64,000 nucleotides of DNA, taken from Acidimicrobiales bacterium (GTDB taxonomy: Bacteria > Actinomycetota > Acidimicrobiia > Acidimicrobiales > UBA8592). The notes beneath the pieces were generated by a model. It was not told where the DNA came from. It searched no databases and was given only the letters and a program-made list of their open reading frames with translations. Both the position numbers and the translations under genes were made by a program. Of this stretch, positions 8,881 to 17,622 are shown one piece after another (the stretch's first letter is position 1; every line of letters begins with the position of its first letter). The stretch is from positions 1 to 64,000 of the forward strand of contig JACERY010000002.1 of the NCBI GenBank assembly GCA_013912105.1, written 5' to 3'.

Positions 8881-9638
8881 AAATATATCACGAACTCCTT
8901 TCTACTATTTCTAAGAGAAAGCCTGTTGTCCTTTGTACTGTTATTAATTCCAACCGGTCAGTGCCACGAAAAGCTGGGGCGAAAATGCTTGTTTTTGAGG
9001 ATGGTTCCACTCTCGATACAATTGGCGGCGGCGAAATGGAATCAAGAGTAATAACTGAAGCATTAATAGCGATAGAAGATAAGAAACCACGTCAACTAGA
9101 CTATTCGTTAGTAAACCCCTCCGAAGGAGACCCAGGTGTCTGCGGTGGGGAAATTACAATATATTTGGAGCCATATATGCCACAAATTACTATTTACATA
9201 CTCGGTGCTGGACACATAGGGAAAGCAGTATCTGAACTTTCTCATTGGCTCGGATACCGCGTAGTCATTTGGGATGACCGGAAAGAGATAATAGAGAATT
9301 TTGAAGGCCAAGGAAATGTAGTATCTGGTTCCTTGTCGGAAGCTCTAGAGAAAGAGCCAGTTGATAAACATACACGAGTAGTTGCAGTAACAAGAAACGC
9401 TGACGTTGATGGTAGGGCACTCCCATTTATTCTTAAAACACCTGCTACTTATATTGGTTTAATGGGAAGCCAGAAAAGATGGGGAGTGGTAAGAGATATT
9501 CTGCTGACTCAAGGTGTGTCTGAAGGAGAAATAGATCGAATTGCTACTCCAATCGGTTTAAAGATATCAGCGGAAAGCCCTGAAGAAATAGCCGTATCAA
9601 TCTTGGCAGAGGTAATTGCTTTTGAAAACGCCAGCTGA
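8877..9638 (+). CDS. xdhC: XdhC/CoxI-family molybdenum hydroxylase maturation protein
   Basis: 253 residues. It has the XdhC/CoxI N-terminal domain (VVLCTVINSNRSVPRKAG, IGGGEMESRV, PGVCGGE with a conserved cysteine) and the C-terminal Rossmann-type domain (ILGAGHIGKAV, YIGLMGSQKRW). XdhC binds the molybdenum cofactor and inserts its sulfurated form into xanthine dehydrogenases. Start is the ATG at 8877 in an ATGA overlap; a GTG at 8868 is also in frame. It is the only XdhC in the window, so it may serve all three hydroxylases here. Confidence 0.9.
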   Translation: MKIYHELLSTISKRKPVVLCTVINSNRSVPRKAGAKMLVFEDGSTLDTIGGGEMESRVITEALIAIEDKKPRQLDYSLVNPSEGDPGVCGGEITIYLEPYMPQITIYILGAGHIGKAVSELSHWLGYRVVIWDDRKEIIENFEGQGNVVSGSLSEALEKEPVDKHTRVVAVTRNADVDGRALPFILKTPATYIGLMGSQKRWGVVRDILLTQGVSEGEIDRIATPIGLKISAESPEEIAVSILAEVIAFENAS

Positions 9639-10404
9639 AACTTTGTGTCTTGTTCGTGGAGGAGGCGATTTAGCAACTGGTGTCATCTTCAGACTCCATC
9701 ATGCAGGGTTTCCTATTGTTGTTACTGAACTAGAAAATCCGCTTGTAGTAAGAAGGACTGTCTCGGCCGCAAATGCTGTCTTTGAAGGAAGCATACAAGT
9801 TGAAGGTATGCACGTTCAGCTTAGTGGAACAGTGGAAGAAGCAGTTGCAAAGAGCAAAGATGGAATAGTAAGCGTCTTTCTATCTCAGGAACTTCCGGAT
9901 ATTGCAGCTCCCGTGATTATTGATGCACGCATTGCGAAACGGAATATTGATACACAGATCTCAGATGCTGAACTTGTTATTGGAATGGGTCCTGGGTTTG
10001 AAGCTGGGAAAGACTGCCATTTAGTTATTGAAACAAAGCGAGGTAACTCTTTGGGACGAGTGATTAGAAAAGGTAGAGCACTTGACGATACAGGCCTACC
10101 CGAACCAGTTAAAGGCTACGCGGAAAGTCGAGTTCTGCGATCTCCTTCCAATGGCCAAATATCTTGGAACATAGATATTGGTGACCTCATAATCAAAGAT
10201 CAGCTTATTGGGAAGGTCCAACATAATGAAATCCGCGGACCATTTACTGGATTAGTCAGAGGTCTAATACATCCTTCTGTTCACGTGCAAAAGGGCATGA
10301 AAATAGGCGATATTGACCCAAGACTTACTTACCAATGGAATAGCATTTCTGATAAAGCTCTATCTGTTGGCAGCGGAGCTTTAAAGGCAATCTTGTCATG
10401 GTAG
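9622..10404 (+). CDS. yqeB: YqeB-family selenium-dependent Mo hydroxylase maturation protein
   Basis: About 260 residues. The N-terminus (CLVRGGGDLATGV) and the TELENPLVVRRTVS segment are typical of the YqeB (EF2563) family, a set of proteins found with selenium-dependent molybdenum hydroxylases and thought to help mature their labile selenium-containing cofactor. There is no ATG; TTG at 9622 is preferred over TTG at 9616 because AGAGG (9608-9612) is better spaced from it. It overlaps xdhC by 17 bp and yqeC by 7 bp. Family assignment is from recognition of these motifs, not a search. Confidence 0.85.
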   Translation: MKTPAETLCLVRGGGDLATGVIFRLHHAGFPIVVTELENPLVVRRTVSAANAVFEGSIQVEGMHVQLSGTVEEAVAKSKDGIVSVFLSQELPDIAAPVIIDARIAKRNIDTQISDAELVIGMGPGFEAGKDCHLVIETKRGNSLGRVIRKGRALDDTGLPEPVKGYAESRVLRSPSNGQISWNIDIGDLIIKDQLIGKVQHNEIRGPFTGLVRGLIHPSVHVQKGMKIGDIDPRLTYQWNSISDKALSVGSGALKAILSW

Positions 10405-11135
10405 AAGTGACCCCTCTTTCAAAAGTAGCGAACACATTAGGCTTGTTAGGTAATGAGCAGAAACATCACATTGCTTTTGTCGGAGGTGGGGGAAAGACAA
10501 CGTTAATGCATGCGATAGGGAAGCAACTTCAAGGGAAAGTTATCCTAACGACCACTACGAAAATGGGGTCTGATCAAAACGAGGGGATGAGGACGCTGTT
10601 AAATCCGAGAATAGAAGAAATTGATGCAATTGATACGAATTATCCAGTAATGATATGGAAGGAGGTTCAAGGCCCAAAGGCGATCGGGGTTGAAAAGAGT
10701 CTCTGCGATATTTGGTTTTCTTTAGTTGATCATATTCTTGTTGAAGCAGATGGTTCTCGCAGAAGGCCGTTTAAAGCACCTGCAGGGTATGAGCCGGTAA
10801 TACCAAACTCCACAACGCTTATGATTTCAGCCATTGGAGCAGATGCTTTGGGAAGAGTAATTGCAGATCAGTGTCACCGCCCCTTAAGGGTGGCAGCACT
10901 AGCGGAGTGTGAACCATATCAACGTTTAACTCCTGAAAGGGCGGCTAAAGTTCTTCTTTCGGACAGGGGGAATCGAAAAGAGCTTCCAAAGCAATCTGAG
11001 ATGCGAATTATCGTTACAAAAGTCAGGGAAGAAAATATAGCTTTTATAGAAGAATTAGACGATTGTCTCTTCTCGATAGATCCTAATAACCAGCTAATAT
11101 CTATAGAATTTGAGAAAGATCGTGAGGCAAGTTAG
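10398..11135 (+). CDS. yqeC: YqeC-family selenium-dependent hydroxylase accessory protein
   Basis: 245 residues. A P-loop (GGGGKTT, residues 29-35), the TTTTKM strand and DHILVEADGSRRRPFKAP are hallmarks of YqeC, the putative NTP-binding accessory factor of selenium-dependent molybdenum hydroxylases. The two YqeB/YqeC genes normally occur with such hydroxylases, often with SelD and the nucleotidyltransferase YgfJ, neither of which is in this window. It ends one base inside the start of the LLM gene, so the operon continues. Confidence 0.88.
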   Translation: MVEVTPLSKVANTLGLLGNEQKHHIAFVGGGGKTTLMHAIGKQLQGKVILTTTTKMGSDQNEGMRTLLNPRIEEIDAIDTNYPVMIWKEVQGPKAIGVEKSLCDIWFSLVDHILVEADGSRRRPFKAPAGYEPVIPNSTTLMISAIGADALGRVIADQCHRPLRVAALAECEPYQRLTPERAAKVLLSDRGNRKELPKQSEMRIIVTKVREENIAFIEELDDCLFSIDPNNQLISIEFEKDREAS

Positions 11136-12091
11136 TGGTAATTAAGGCAAGTATTAATGTCATTCCTGAATGCCCTATCTCCGAGATTGTTGAGATAGCA
11201 AAAGAAGCAGAAATGTTAGGATTTTCACGCTGTTGGGTATACGACGAGGGTTTAGCAACTCGAGACGTCTATGTTGTCATGTCGGCTATCGCTAGTGCAA
11301 CACAAAATATAGAAATCGGGCCTGGCATAACTAATCCTTACACCCGACATCCGGCACAAACTTCAATGGCAATTGCTAGTCTTGATGAGCTATCACAAGG
11401 AAGGGCATTTTTGGGAATCGGGGCAGGCGGTTCTCTTACCTTAAATCCACTAGCTATAGAAAGGAAGAAGCCACTTAGTGCTGTTCGGGACACCATATCC
11501 ATAGCTAGAAAACTCTTTTCAGGTCAGCAAACTTCGTACCAAGGGTCTATCGCATCGCTCAAAAATGCCCAGATTAAGTTTGCAAGGCCTGATATTGAAA
11601 TTTGGCTTGCTGGAAGGGGGCCAAGAATGCTTGCACTAGGGGGAGAGAAAGCAGATGGAGTGATGCTTGACTTTATCTACAAACCCCAAATTGCGGAGTA
11701 CGTTCAAAGAATTCGAAAAAATGGTAATGCTAAAATATGTTACTCAACAGCAATAGTTACAGAGAAAGAAGATCTGGAATTTGTCCGTCCCCATATGACG
11801 TATCGCCTTGTTGATGCTCCTAAAAATGTGCAAGAAGCAATTGGAATAACGAAAAGAGAAATAGAGAACATTAGAGTTGCTATGAGCGGGGGACTGGAAG
11901 CCGCAGCAAAATATGTTAAGGATGAATGGGTGGAACCATTCATAATTAAAGGAAGCATCAGAAATTGCCGAGAGGAAATAGAAGAAATATGTTCAAAGCA
12001 TAATGTTGACGAATTTCTAGTTCCAATGTTTAAGATGGCTGATCAAAAGAGCTACTTAAGGCAGATCTCTAAGATCTTTTCGCCAAACTAG
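11135..12091 (+). CDS. LLM-class (MER-like) F420/flavin-dependent oxidoreductase
   Basis: 318 residues with the bacterial-luciferase TIM-barrel pattern: EAEMLGFSRCWVYDE, IEIGPGITNPYTRHP, LDELSQGRAFLGIGAG and a nucleotide-phosphate loop region GGEKADGVMLDF. It resembles methylene-tetrahydromethanopterin reductase-like F420 enzymes. GTG start overlaps the yqeC stop codon by one base; it is the last gene of the operon and meets the dihydropyrimidinase gene tail to tail with a 4-bp overlap. It shares the AIERKKPL segment (~107-114) with the LLM enzyme at 17623-18630 (GIERKRPL). Cofactor (F420 or FMN) and substrate are not proven. Confidence 0.85.
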   Translation: MVIKASINVIPECPISEIVEIAKEAEMLGFSRCWVYDEGLATRDVYVVMSAIASATQNIEIGPGITNPYTRHPAQTSMAIASLDELSQGRAFLGIGAGGSLTLNPLAIERKKPLSAVRDTISIARKLFSGQQTSYQGSIASLKNAQIKFARPDIEIWLAGRGPRMLALGGEKADGVMLDFIYKPQIAEYVQRIRKNGNAKICYSTAIVTEKEDLEFVRPHMTYRLVDAPKNVQEAIGITKREIENIRVAMSGGLEAAAKYVKDEWVEPFIIKGSIRNCREEIEEICSKHNVDEFLVPMFKMADQKSYLRQISKIFSPN

Positions 12092-13503
12092 CGCAGCGGG
12101 CTTGGTATTGATCTTTCCAAGTATTTCCCATGGCTAGCTTTCCCAGTGAACGTACGATTCTCAATCACAATTTTTCCTCTGCTCAGAACAGTTTGAACTT
12201 GTCCCGTTACTTGCATTCCCTCCCAAACTGAATTATTTACAGCCATATGATGTGTGGAAACTCCAAGAACATGCTCTACATGGGGGTCATAAATAACAAT
12301 ATCCGCATCAGCTCCTGGCGCAATAATGCCTTTTCTCCCTTCCAAACCGAATAATCGTGCTGGAGTGGTAGAACAAACCTCTACCCAACGTTCAAGCGAG
12401 ATTTCGCTATTCCGAACACCTTGAAAAATAAGGTCCATCCGGTGCTCAATAACACCAAGCCCATTGGGTGTCTGTCTAAAATCATCAATACCAAGTAACT
12501 TCTCGGCATCACAGAAGGGGCAATGATCAGTAGCTACGACGGAAAGGTCATCTGTTTTCAAACCTTTCCATAAACTGTCGTGATTGCCATCTTCCGAAGA
12601 ACGTAGCGGAGGTGAACAAATATGTCGGACACCATCTAAACCTGGTTGATCAAGATGTTCTTCAAGGCTCAAATAAAGATATTGAGGACATGTCTCTGCG
12701 AAAACATTTCGACCCGCATCTCTTGCCCTTGCAACTTCATGTAATGCTTTCTGGGATGAGAGATGCACAATATACAAAGGGGAGTTAGCGACTATCGCAA
12801 GTTGGATAGCTCTATGTGTAGCTTCGCTTTCAAGTTCCGGAGGGCGCGTTTTGCCATGCCAGATTGAAGTTGTGTCGCCTCGAAGCGATGCCTGGTCTCT
12901 GAGAACATCAATGGCAATACCATTTTCAGCATGCATCATAACCATTGCCCCAGATTCAGCAGCTAGTTGCATTACTTGCAGAATCTGCCCATCGTCCGAA
13001 TACCAAGCATCAGGATATGCCATAAATAATTTGTAACTAGTTATTCCATTATCAATCAGTTTTGAAATGTCAACAAGTGACTGTTTATTAACATCTCCAA
13101 TTGAGAGATGGAACGAATAGTCAATGGCGCACTGCCCCGCCGCCTCAGCTAATCGCGCTTCAATAGCATCTGGAACAGCAGTCCCTTTAATTTGGCCAGC
13201 AAAATCAATGATCGTAGTCGTTCCACCCCATGCGGCTGCTTGAGTACCGGTTTCGAAAGTGTCACTTGAGGTAGCTTCAGGAGTCATAGGGAGTTGAAGA
13301 TGAACATGCGCATCTACCCCTCCGGGAATCACATATTTTCCAGTTGCATCAATAACTTCTACCTCTCCGCGGAGAGCTGTTTGTATGATCTCACTATCAT
13401 GGCTAAGAACTCCGACAATCTTTTCTCCATCAATGAGTACATCTGCAATGCCAGCATGCTTTGCGTTTACAACGGTGCCACCAGTTATTAGTCGTATCGC
13501 CAT
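12088..13503 (-). CDS. hydA: Dihydropyrimidinase / D-hydantoinase family protein
   Basis: 471 residues. Metal ligands are visible in GGVDAHVHLQ, the carboxylated lysine in SYKLFMAYP, a histidine in HAENG, HLSS, and the aspartate in VVATDHCPF. The N- and C-terminal beta-sandwich segments are present. The family opens dihydropyrimidines, hydantoins or allantoin-like rings. ATG at 13503 is used; a GTG immediately before it is in frame. It follows the creatininase-like gene with a 3-bp gap, suggesting co-transcription. Exact substrate cannot be read from the sequence; allantoinase is possible but SYKLFM favours dihydropyrimidinase. Confidence 0.88.
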   Translation of the reverse strand: MAIRLITGGTVVNAKHAGIADVLIDGEKIVGVLSHDSEIIQTALRGEVEVIDATGKYVIPGGVDAHVHLQLPMTPEATSSDTFETGTQAAAWGGTTTIIDFAGQIKGTAVPDAIEARLAEAAGQCAIDYSFHLSIGDVNKQSLVDISKLIDNGITSYKLFMAYPDAWYSDDGQILQVMQLAAESGAMVMMHAENGIAIDVLRDQASLRGDTTSIWHGKTRPPELESEATHRAIQLAIVANSPLYIVHLSSQKALHEVARARDAGRNVFAETCPQYLYLSLEEHLDQPGLDGVRHICSPPLRSSEDGNHDSLWKGLKTDDLSVVATDHCPFCDAEKLLGIDDFRQTPNGLGVIEHRMDLIFQGVRNSEISLERWVEVCSTTPARLFGLEGRKGIIAPGADADIVIYDPHVEHVLGVSTHHMAVNNSVWEGMQVTGQVQTVLSRGKIVIENRTFTGKASHGKYLERSIPSPLR

Positions 13504-13506
13504 CAC

Positions 13507-14277
13507 TTACCTTCCAAAAGAAAAATCTCGGATTTCTCTCATAGCTTCGGTTAGAGACGTAACAGCAGAGTCAAACAACTTCTCTCCAAGTTCTTTCGAA
13601 GCACCTGTCGGGTCGCCTATGTACCCATCTTGATCAAAATCATTTGAAAGCCATCCGAACGAAACTGAACCCCCAAATTTCACATGGCTATTACTGGTGA
13701 GATGTTCGGGAATTCTCCTTTCCGCTTTCGATAAATTCACCTGTTCGGGTCGCAAAAACATGAACATAGATGTTTCGTCTCGCCCTCCATGAATGCCCAT
13801 TCCTAATTCATCTTCGTTTGATGCACCACCGTAAGCTGGTGGAATCGATGGGTGCATGAGAAAAGTCTGTAATGAGTATTCTATTCGTAATTCTCTAAGC
13901 GCGGTAGAGAGCATCGTCGTGTTTCCCCCATGCCCATTCAATATCACTATTTTTTTAGCCTTTGTAGTAGAGACTGAGCGGGCAATATCATTGAGTACTG
14001 CCATCAAAGTTTCATATCCTAGTGAAATTGTTCCAGGAGACCAAGAGTGCTCATTTGACTTAGAAAACGAAAGAGTCGGAAGAACCCAGAGGTCAATTTC
14101 TTTTCCACACTTTTCTAGAACCGCACGCGCCATTTCGTCGGCAATTACATAATCCACTGATAAAGGGAGGTGCGGTCCATGCTGTTCAATCGCTCCGATT
14201 GGTAAAAGGACAATAGACTCTTCGGTTAATTCGGTTAGAATTTCTGGACCTGTAAGGTCTTGGTACATGCCACTCAT
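13507..14277 (-). CDS. Creatininase-family amidohydrolase
   Basis: 256 residues. Family motifs are LPIGAIEQHGPHLPL (E31, H33), Asp42 in SVDYVIAD, the NGHGGN loop, and the late HGGRDETS glutamate, giving the usual binuclear metal site. Members hydrolyse creatinine or related cyclic amides; some act in other pathways (for example MftE). Next to a hydantoinase, a cyclic ureide or amide substrate is plausible. A TAATCT box sits six bases before the ATG, marking a leaderless start of this two-gene unit. Confidence 0.85.
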   Translation of the reverse strand: MSGMYQDLTGPEILTELTEESIVLLPIGAIEQHGPHLPLSVDYVIADEMARAVLEKCGKEIDLWVLPTLSFSKSNEHSWSPGTISLGYETLMAVLNDIARSVSTTKAKKIVILNGHGGNTTMLSTALRELRIEYSLQTFLMHPSIPPAYGGASNEDELGMGIHGGRDETSMFMFLRPEQVNLSKAERRIPEHLTSNSHVKFGGSVSFGWLSNDFDQDGYIGDPTGASKELGEKLFDSAVTSLTEAMREIRDFSFGR

Positions 14278-14283
14278 AGATTG

Positions 14284-14289
14284 AGATTA
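14284..14289 (-). promoter_or_regulatory. Leaderless -10 element (TAATCT) for the creatininase/hydantoinase unit
   Basis: TAATCT, six bases (CAATCT), then the ATG at 14277 on the minus strand. No Shine-Dalgarno sequence. Confidence 0.5.
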
Positions 14290-14353
14290 GCGCTTTCTTC
14301 AAGCACTTTTCCGCAATTTGCATAGTTAAATGTCATATAACTACCTTAACTTC

Positions 14354-15646
14354 CTAGTTCCATAAACGCTTTGAACGCATAGCGAGATCTTTATGAGCTT
14401 TACTAAGGTCAAAATTCATTGGTTCTCCATCTTTTATCTGATGCTTACCTGCTACGAATAAATCTCTTACCTTTCGGTCAGGGCCAAGTATCAAACCTCC
14501 GATTGGGTCTGCTACACCCAATAAGTCATTGCTGGGCCATACAGCAAGATCTGCTGGGGCTCCAATATCAAATGAACCAAATTTTTCTAGGCCAAGACAT
14601 TCAGCACCTCCGATTGTTCCTAAATTTAAAGCATCTATAGGCATAAGTGCATCCGGCCTGCCTTCACGTAAGCGCGCAGTATAAAGGGCTTGACGTAATT
14701 CAGGAAAAAGACTTCCAACCTCATTACTAGCTACACCATCAACTCCCAAACCTACTGGAACGTTAGCAGCTTGAAGATCGACGACAGGACACATCCCCGC
14801 AGCTAGGCGGGCGTTAGATGAAGGGCAATGAGCGACGCCAGTTCCGTTTGATCCAAGAAGTTTAATTTCTTCAGGGGAGAAATGAATTCCATGAGCAAAC
14901 CATACGTCATTGCCAGACCATCCCCAGTCAAATAGTTGTTCCGCTGGCCTCTTCCCGAAACGGTTAAGACAGTGCTCCTGCTCATCAAGTGTTTCACATA
15001 AATGCGTATGTAAGCGTAATCCATATCGTCTAGCGAGAGTGGCTGAATCTTCCATCAGCCCAGAACTAACCGAAAAAGGGCTACAAGGAGCAATTACTAC
15101 ATGAACCATTTCGCCATCATGATGTTTGGAAATTACACGTTCTGTTGATGTCAAAATCGATTCGCGGTCTTCAACTAAAGAATCAGGTGGCAAGCCACCA
15201 TCGGATTCGCCAAGGTCCATAGATCCTCTGCTAAGGAAAAGACGAATCCCGACAATTTTTGCAGCATCAACTATTACGTCAAATACTGAATCATCCCCAT
15301 TGGGAACGACGTAATGGTGGTCAAAAGCTGTCGTACATCCGCTCAGAGCTAGTTCTCCTAAACCGACCAGAGCAGAAGAGTAGACATCTTCTACGCTCAT
15401 TTTTCCCCAAACAGGATAGAGAGTCTTTAACCACTGAAATAAATTGCATCCAGTAGCCAACCCACGAGTCATCCACTGGTAGAGATGGTGGTGTGTATTG
15501 ATTAATCCAGGAGTAATAATATCGCCATCTACGCGAATCACAATATCGTCTTCTAACGGTTCGACATGGCCCACAGCTGTGATGAGGCCATCATCAAATG
15601 CAATATCACCTGGGTGTCTCGCACCTCGTAATACAGTTCGTCCCAC
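14354..15646 (-). CDS. 8-oxoguanine deaminase
   Basis: 430 residues of the ATZ/TRZ-type amidohydrolase group. Metal and substrate motifs: NTHHHLYQWMTRG, FDHHYVVP, THLCET, HCPSSNARLA and GLGVDGVASNE, which match the known 8-oxoguanine deaminase subgroup closely. The enzyme turns 8-oxoguanine into urate plus ammonia and can also act on isocytosine. GTG start at 15646; TAACGT lies seven bases upstream. In this cluster it would feed urate formed from oxidised guanine into ring breakdown. Confidence 0.88.
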   Translation of the reverse strand: MGRTVLRGARHPGDIAFDDGLITAVGHVEPLEDDIVIRVDGDIITPGLINTHHHLYQWMTRGLATGCNLFQWLKTLYPVWGKMSVEDVYSSALVGLGELALSGCTTAFDHHYVVPNGDDSVFDVIVDAAKIVGIRLFLSRGSMDLGESDGGLPPDSLVEDRESILTSTERVISKHHDGEMVHVVIAPCSPFSVSSGLMEDSATLARRYGLRLHTHLCETLDEQEHCLNRFGKRPAEQLFDWGWSGNDVWFAHGIHFSPEEIKLLGSNGTGVAHCPSSNARLAAGMCPVVDLQAANVPVGLGVDGVASNEVGSLFPELRQALYTARLREGRPDALMPIDALNLGTIGGAECLGLEKFGSFDIGAPADLAVWPSNDLLGVADPIGGLILGPDRKVRDLFVAGKHQIKDGEPMNFDLSKAHKDLAMRSKRLWN

Positions 15647-15653
15647 CTATATT

Positions 15654-15659
15654 ACGTTA
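15654..15659 (-). promoter_or_regulatory. Possible leaderless -10 element (TAACGT) for 8-oxoguanine deaminase
   Basis: TAACGT followed by seven bases and the GTG start; spacing is one base longer than the main pattern. Confidence 0.3.
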
Positions 15660-15698
15660 CCTGAAGGTGAAAAAATTAGACTTTTTATTGCATTTTCG

Positions 15699-16064
15699 TC
15701 ATTTTTCGTGAAATGCATGTTTTTCTAAATCACTTAGGCTGGCCCACTCGAGCGTAGCAATATGTGTTGCTTCAAGTCGCACTTGGGGTGCTTTCCCAGC
15801 TACTAAAGCTTCTTGCCATCGGGGGGCACATAAGCACCATTGATCACCTGGTTTCAGGCCCGTAAATCCATACTCTGGCATCGGGGTCGACAGATCATTC
15901 CCAGCTTCTTTTGAGAATTGAAGAAACTCATCAGTCATGATAGCGCAAACAGTATGGACACCCATATCGCCCGATCCAGTGTCGCAGCAACCATTCCTGT
16001 AGTATCCCGTAAGTGGATCCAAGCTACAATCTTCAAGGTCTGTTCCAATAACATTTTTTGCCAT
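15699..16064 (-). CDS. DUF2237 family protein
   Basis: 121 residues, the full family length. Recognised from NVIGTDLEDCS, TGYYRNGCC, HTVCAIMTDEFL and PGDQWCLCAPRW, with many conserved cysteines. Function of the family is unknown. TAAGAT lies exactly six bases before the ATG, so it probably has its own leaderless transcript and is not strictly part of the catabolic operon. Confidence 0.85.
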   Translation of the reverse strand: MAKNVIGTDLEDCSLDPLTGYYRNGCCDTGSGDMGVHTVCAIMTDEFLQFSKEAGNDLSTPMPEYGFTGLKPGDQWCLCAPRWQEALVAGKAPQVRLEATHIATLEWASLSDLEKHAFHEK

Positions 16065-16070
16065 AATGAA

Positions 16071-16076
16071 ATCTTA
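16071..16076 (-). promoter_or_regulatory. Leaderless -10 element (TAAGAT) for the DUF2237 gene
   Basis: TAAGAT, six bases (TTCATT), ATG at 16064 on the minus strand. Confidence 0.5.
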
Positions 16077-16125
16077 CACGATCAGATTTACAGTGTTCAA
16101 AGTCTTAGTAGTTTCTGCCTAATCC

Positions 16126-17571
16126 TTAAGCGTGAATAGGTGCTCTTTTGGTTGACCATTGGATTTCGTTCTCAATTTGAGCTCCTATACGAAAGAGAAG
16201 GTCCTCGCGTCCGTAAGCAGCTACCAATTGTATACCTATGGGCAAGCCATCAGATGTGAATCCTGTTGGTAGAGAAATAGCAGGTTGACCGGTTGCGTTA
16301 AAGGGAGAAGTATACGCAGCGTAAGGAAGAGAGCGCATTGAATTCCTCATGGGTTCATCCTCTGTCGATGTTAGTTCCCCAATAAGTGGGGGAGGCTGAA
16401 GCGTTGTAGGAGTTAACAGTAAGTCCCATCCTTCCTCCCACCACTGCAATGTGGATCGCCTCATAGCTCCCATAGCTGCTTGAGCCCGCAAAACTTCTAA
16501 TCCAGAAGTTTTTGCACCGTATTCTGCCATAAGCCATGAGCCAATTTCTACATCTTCAATTGTTAGTTCTCTACCAATCAGTTCAGAAACATTTTTCAAT
16601 GTTAAATTTGCTCCAGCCATCCAAATGGCGCTGAATCTACCGCCAATTGCGGGATCATCTAATGCAGGCGGATGTGCTTCGTCTACATAGTGTCCAAGAT
16701 TTTCAAGAAGTGCAGCTGCTTCGTTTGTTAGGCGCCGGCAATCATCATGAAGCTCGAGTTCGCTTCTAGGAGATTCGTTCCAAAGACCTATTCGGAGTTT
16801 CCCAGGGTTAGCTACTAGCTGATTCATGTAAGGCTGTCCATGAGTTGGGGCAACGACGCCATCACCCAAAGTAGGTAATGCAGTGGCATCAAGGATAGCT
16901 GCTGTATCGCGCAAGGAGTGAGAGACCACATGCTGAATAGAAAGGCCCCATTCTTCTTGAAGTGGGCCCATAGGTACGCGTCCGCGGCTTGGCTTTAAAC
17001 CTACGAGTCCGCACATGGCTGCCGGAATACGGATACTTCCTCCGCCATCGCTCGCATTCGCAGATGGAACCATTCCCGAAGCTACAGCTGCAGCGGCTCC
17101 ACCACTTGAACCACCTGTACCGTAGTCGGTATTCCAAGGATTTCTACAAGGACCATAAGATTCAGGTTCGGTAGTTCCAACAAGCCCAAATTCTGGTGTA
17201 TTGGTTCTACCGATAACAATAAACCCTGCTTCACGGTATCTTCTAGCTAAATCAGATTCTATCGGCGAAATATAGTTGGCATCTTTCAAGGCTTTATTTC
17301 CAAGGTGCATGGGTTCACCAGCACTACACGTCCAAAGATCTTTTAATAGAAAGGGCACACCTTTAAACGGGCCGTCAGGAATGTCACCTTTTGCATCTTC
17401 TAAAGCTCGCTCAAATCTTGTTGTAACGACGGCATTAAGCTTATTATCTAGAGATTCTATTCGATCTATAGATGCCTGAACAGCTTCAGAGGCTGAGATT
17501 TCGCCAGATCGAATAGCTTCTGCTAGACCAACGCTGTCCAATCGGCTTAACTCGCTATCACTATAATCCAT
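16126..17571 (-). CDS. Amidase-signature family amidase
   Basis: 481 residues. The Ser-cisSer-Lys triad is visible: K77 (PFLLKDLW), S156 ([16 protein letters not shown]) and S179 ([11 protein letters not shown]), numbered from the start used here. The start is moved to the ATG at 17571 from an upstream ATG at 17592 because TATGTT sits six bases before it and the protein then begins like other amidases ([16 protein letters not shown]). It could be an allophanate- or ureide-type amidase or a general amidase; context favours removing nitrogen from ring-opened products. Confidence 0.85.
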   Translation of the reverse strand: MDYSDSELSRLDSVGLAEAIRSGEISASEAVQASIDRIESLDNKLNAVVTTRFERALEDAKGDIPDGPFKGVPFLLKDLWTCSAGEPMHLGNKALKDANYISPIESDLARRYREAGFIVIGRTNTPEFGLVGTTEPESYGPCRNPWNTDYGTGGSSGGAAAAVASGMVPSANASDGGGSIRIPAAMCGLVGLKPSRGRVPMGPLQEEWGLSIQHVVSHSLRDTAAILDATALPTLGDGVVAPTHGQPYMNQLVANPGKLRIGLWNESPRSELELHDDCRRLTNEAAALLENLGHYVDEAHPPALDDPAIGGRFSAIWMAGANLTLKNVSELIGRELTIEDVEIGSWLMAEYGAKTSGLEVLRAQAAMGAMRRSTLQWWEEGWDLLLTPTTLQPPPLIGELTSTEDEPMRNSMRSLPYAAYTSPFNATGQPAISLPTGFTSDGLPIGIQLVAAYGREDLLFRIGAQIENEIQWSTKRAPIHA

Positions 17572-17577
17572 AAAAGG

Positions 17578-17583
17578 AACATA
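17578..17583 (-). promoter_or_regulatory. Leaderless -10 element (TATGTT) for the amidase
   Basis: TATGTT, six bases (CCTTTT), ATG at 17571 on the minus strand. The box would lie inside the coding region if the longer start were used. Confidence 0.45.
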
Positions 17584-17622
17584 CCTCAGCATTAGGTGAA
17601 CCGCTAAAGCGGCGTTTAATTT

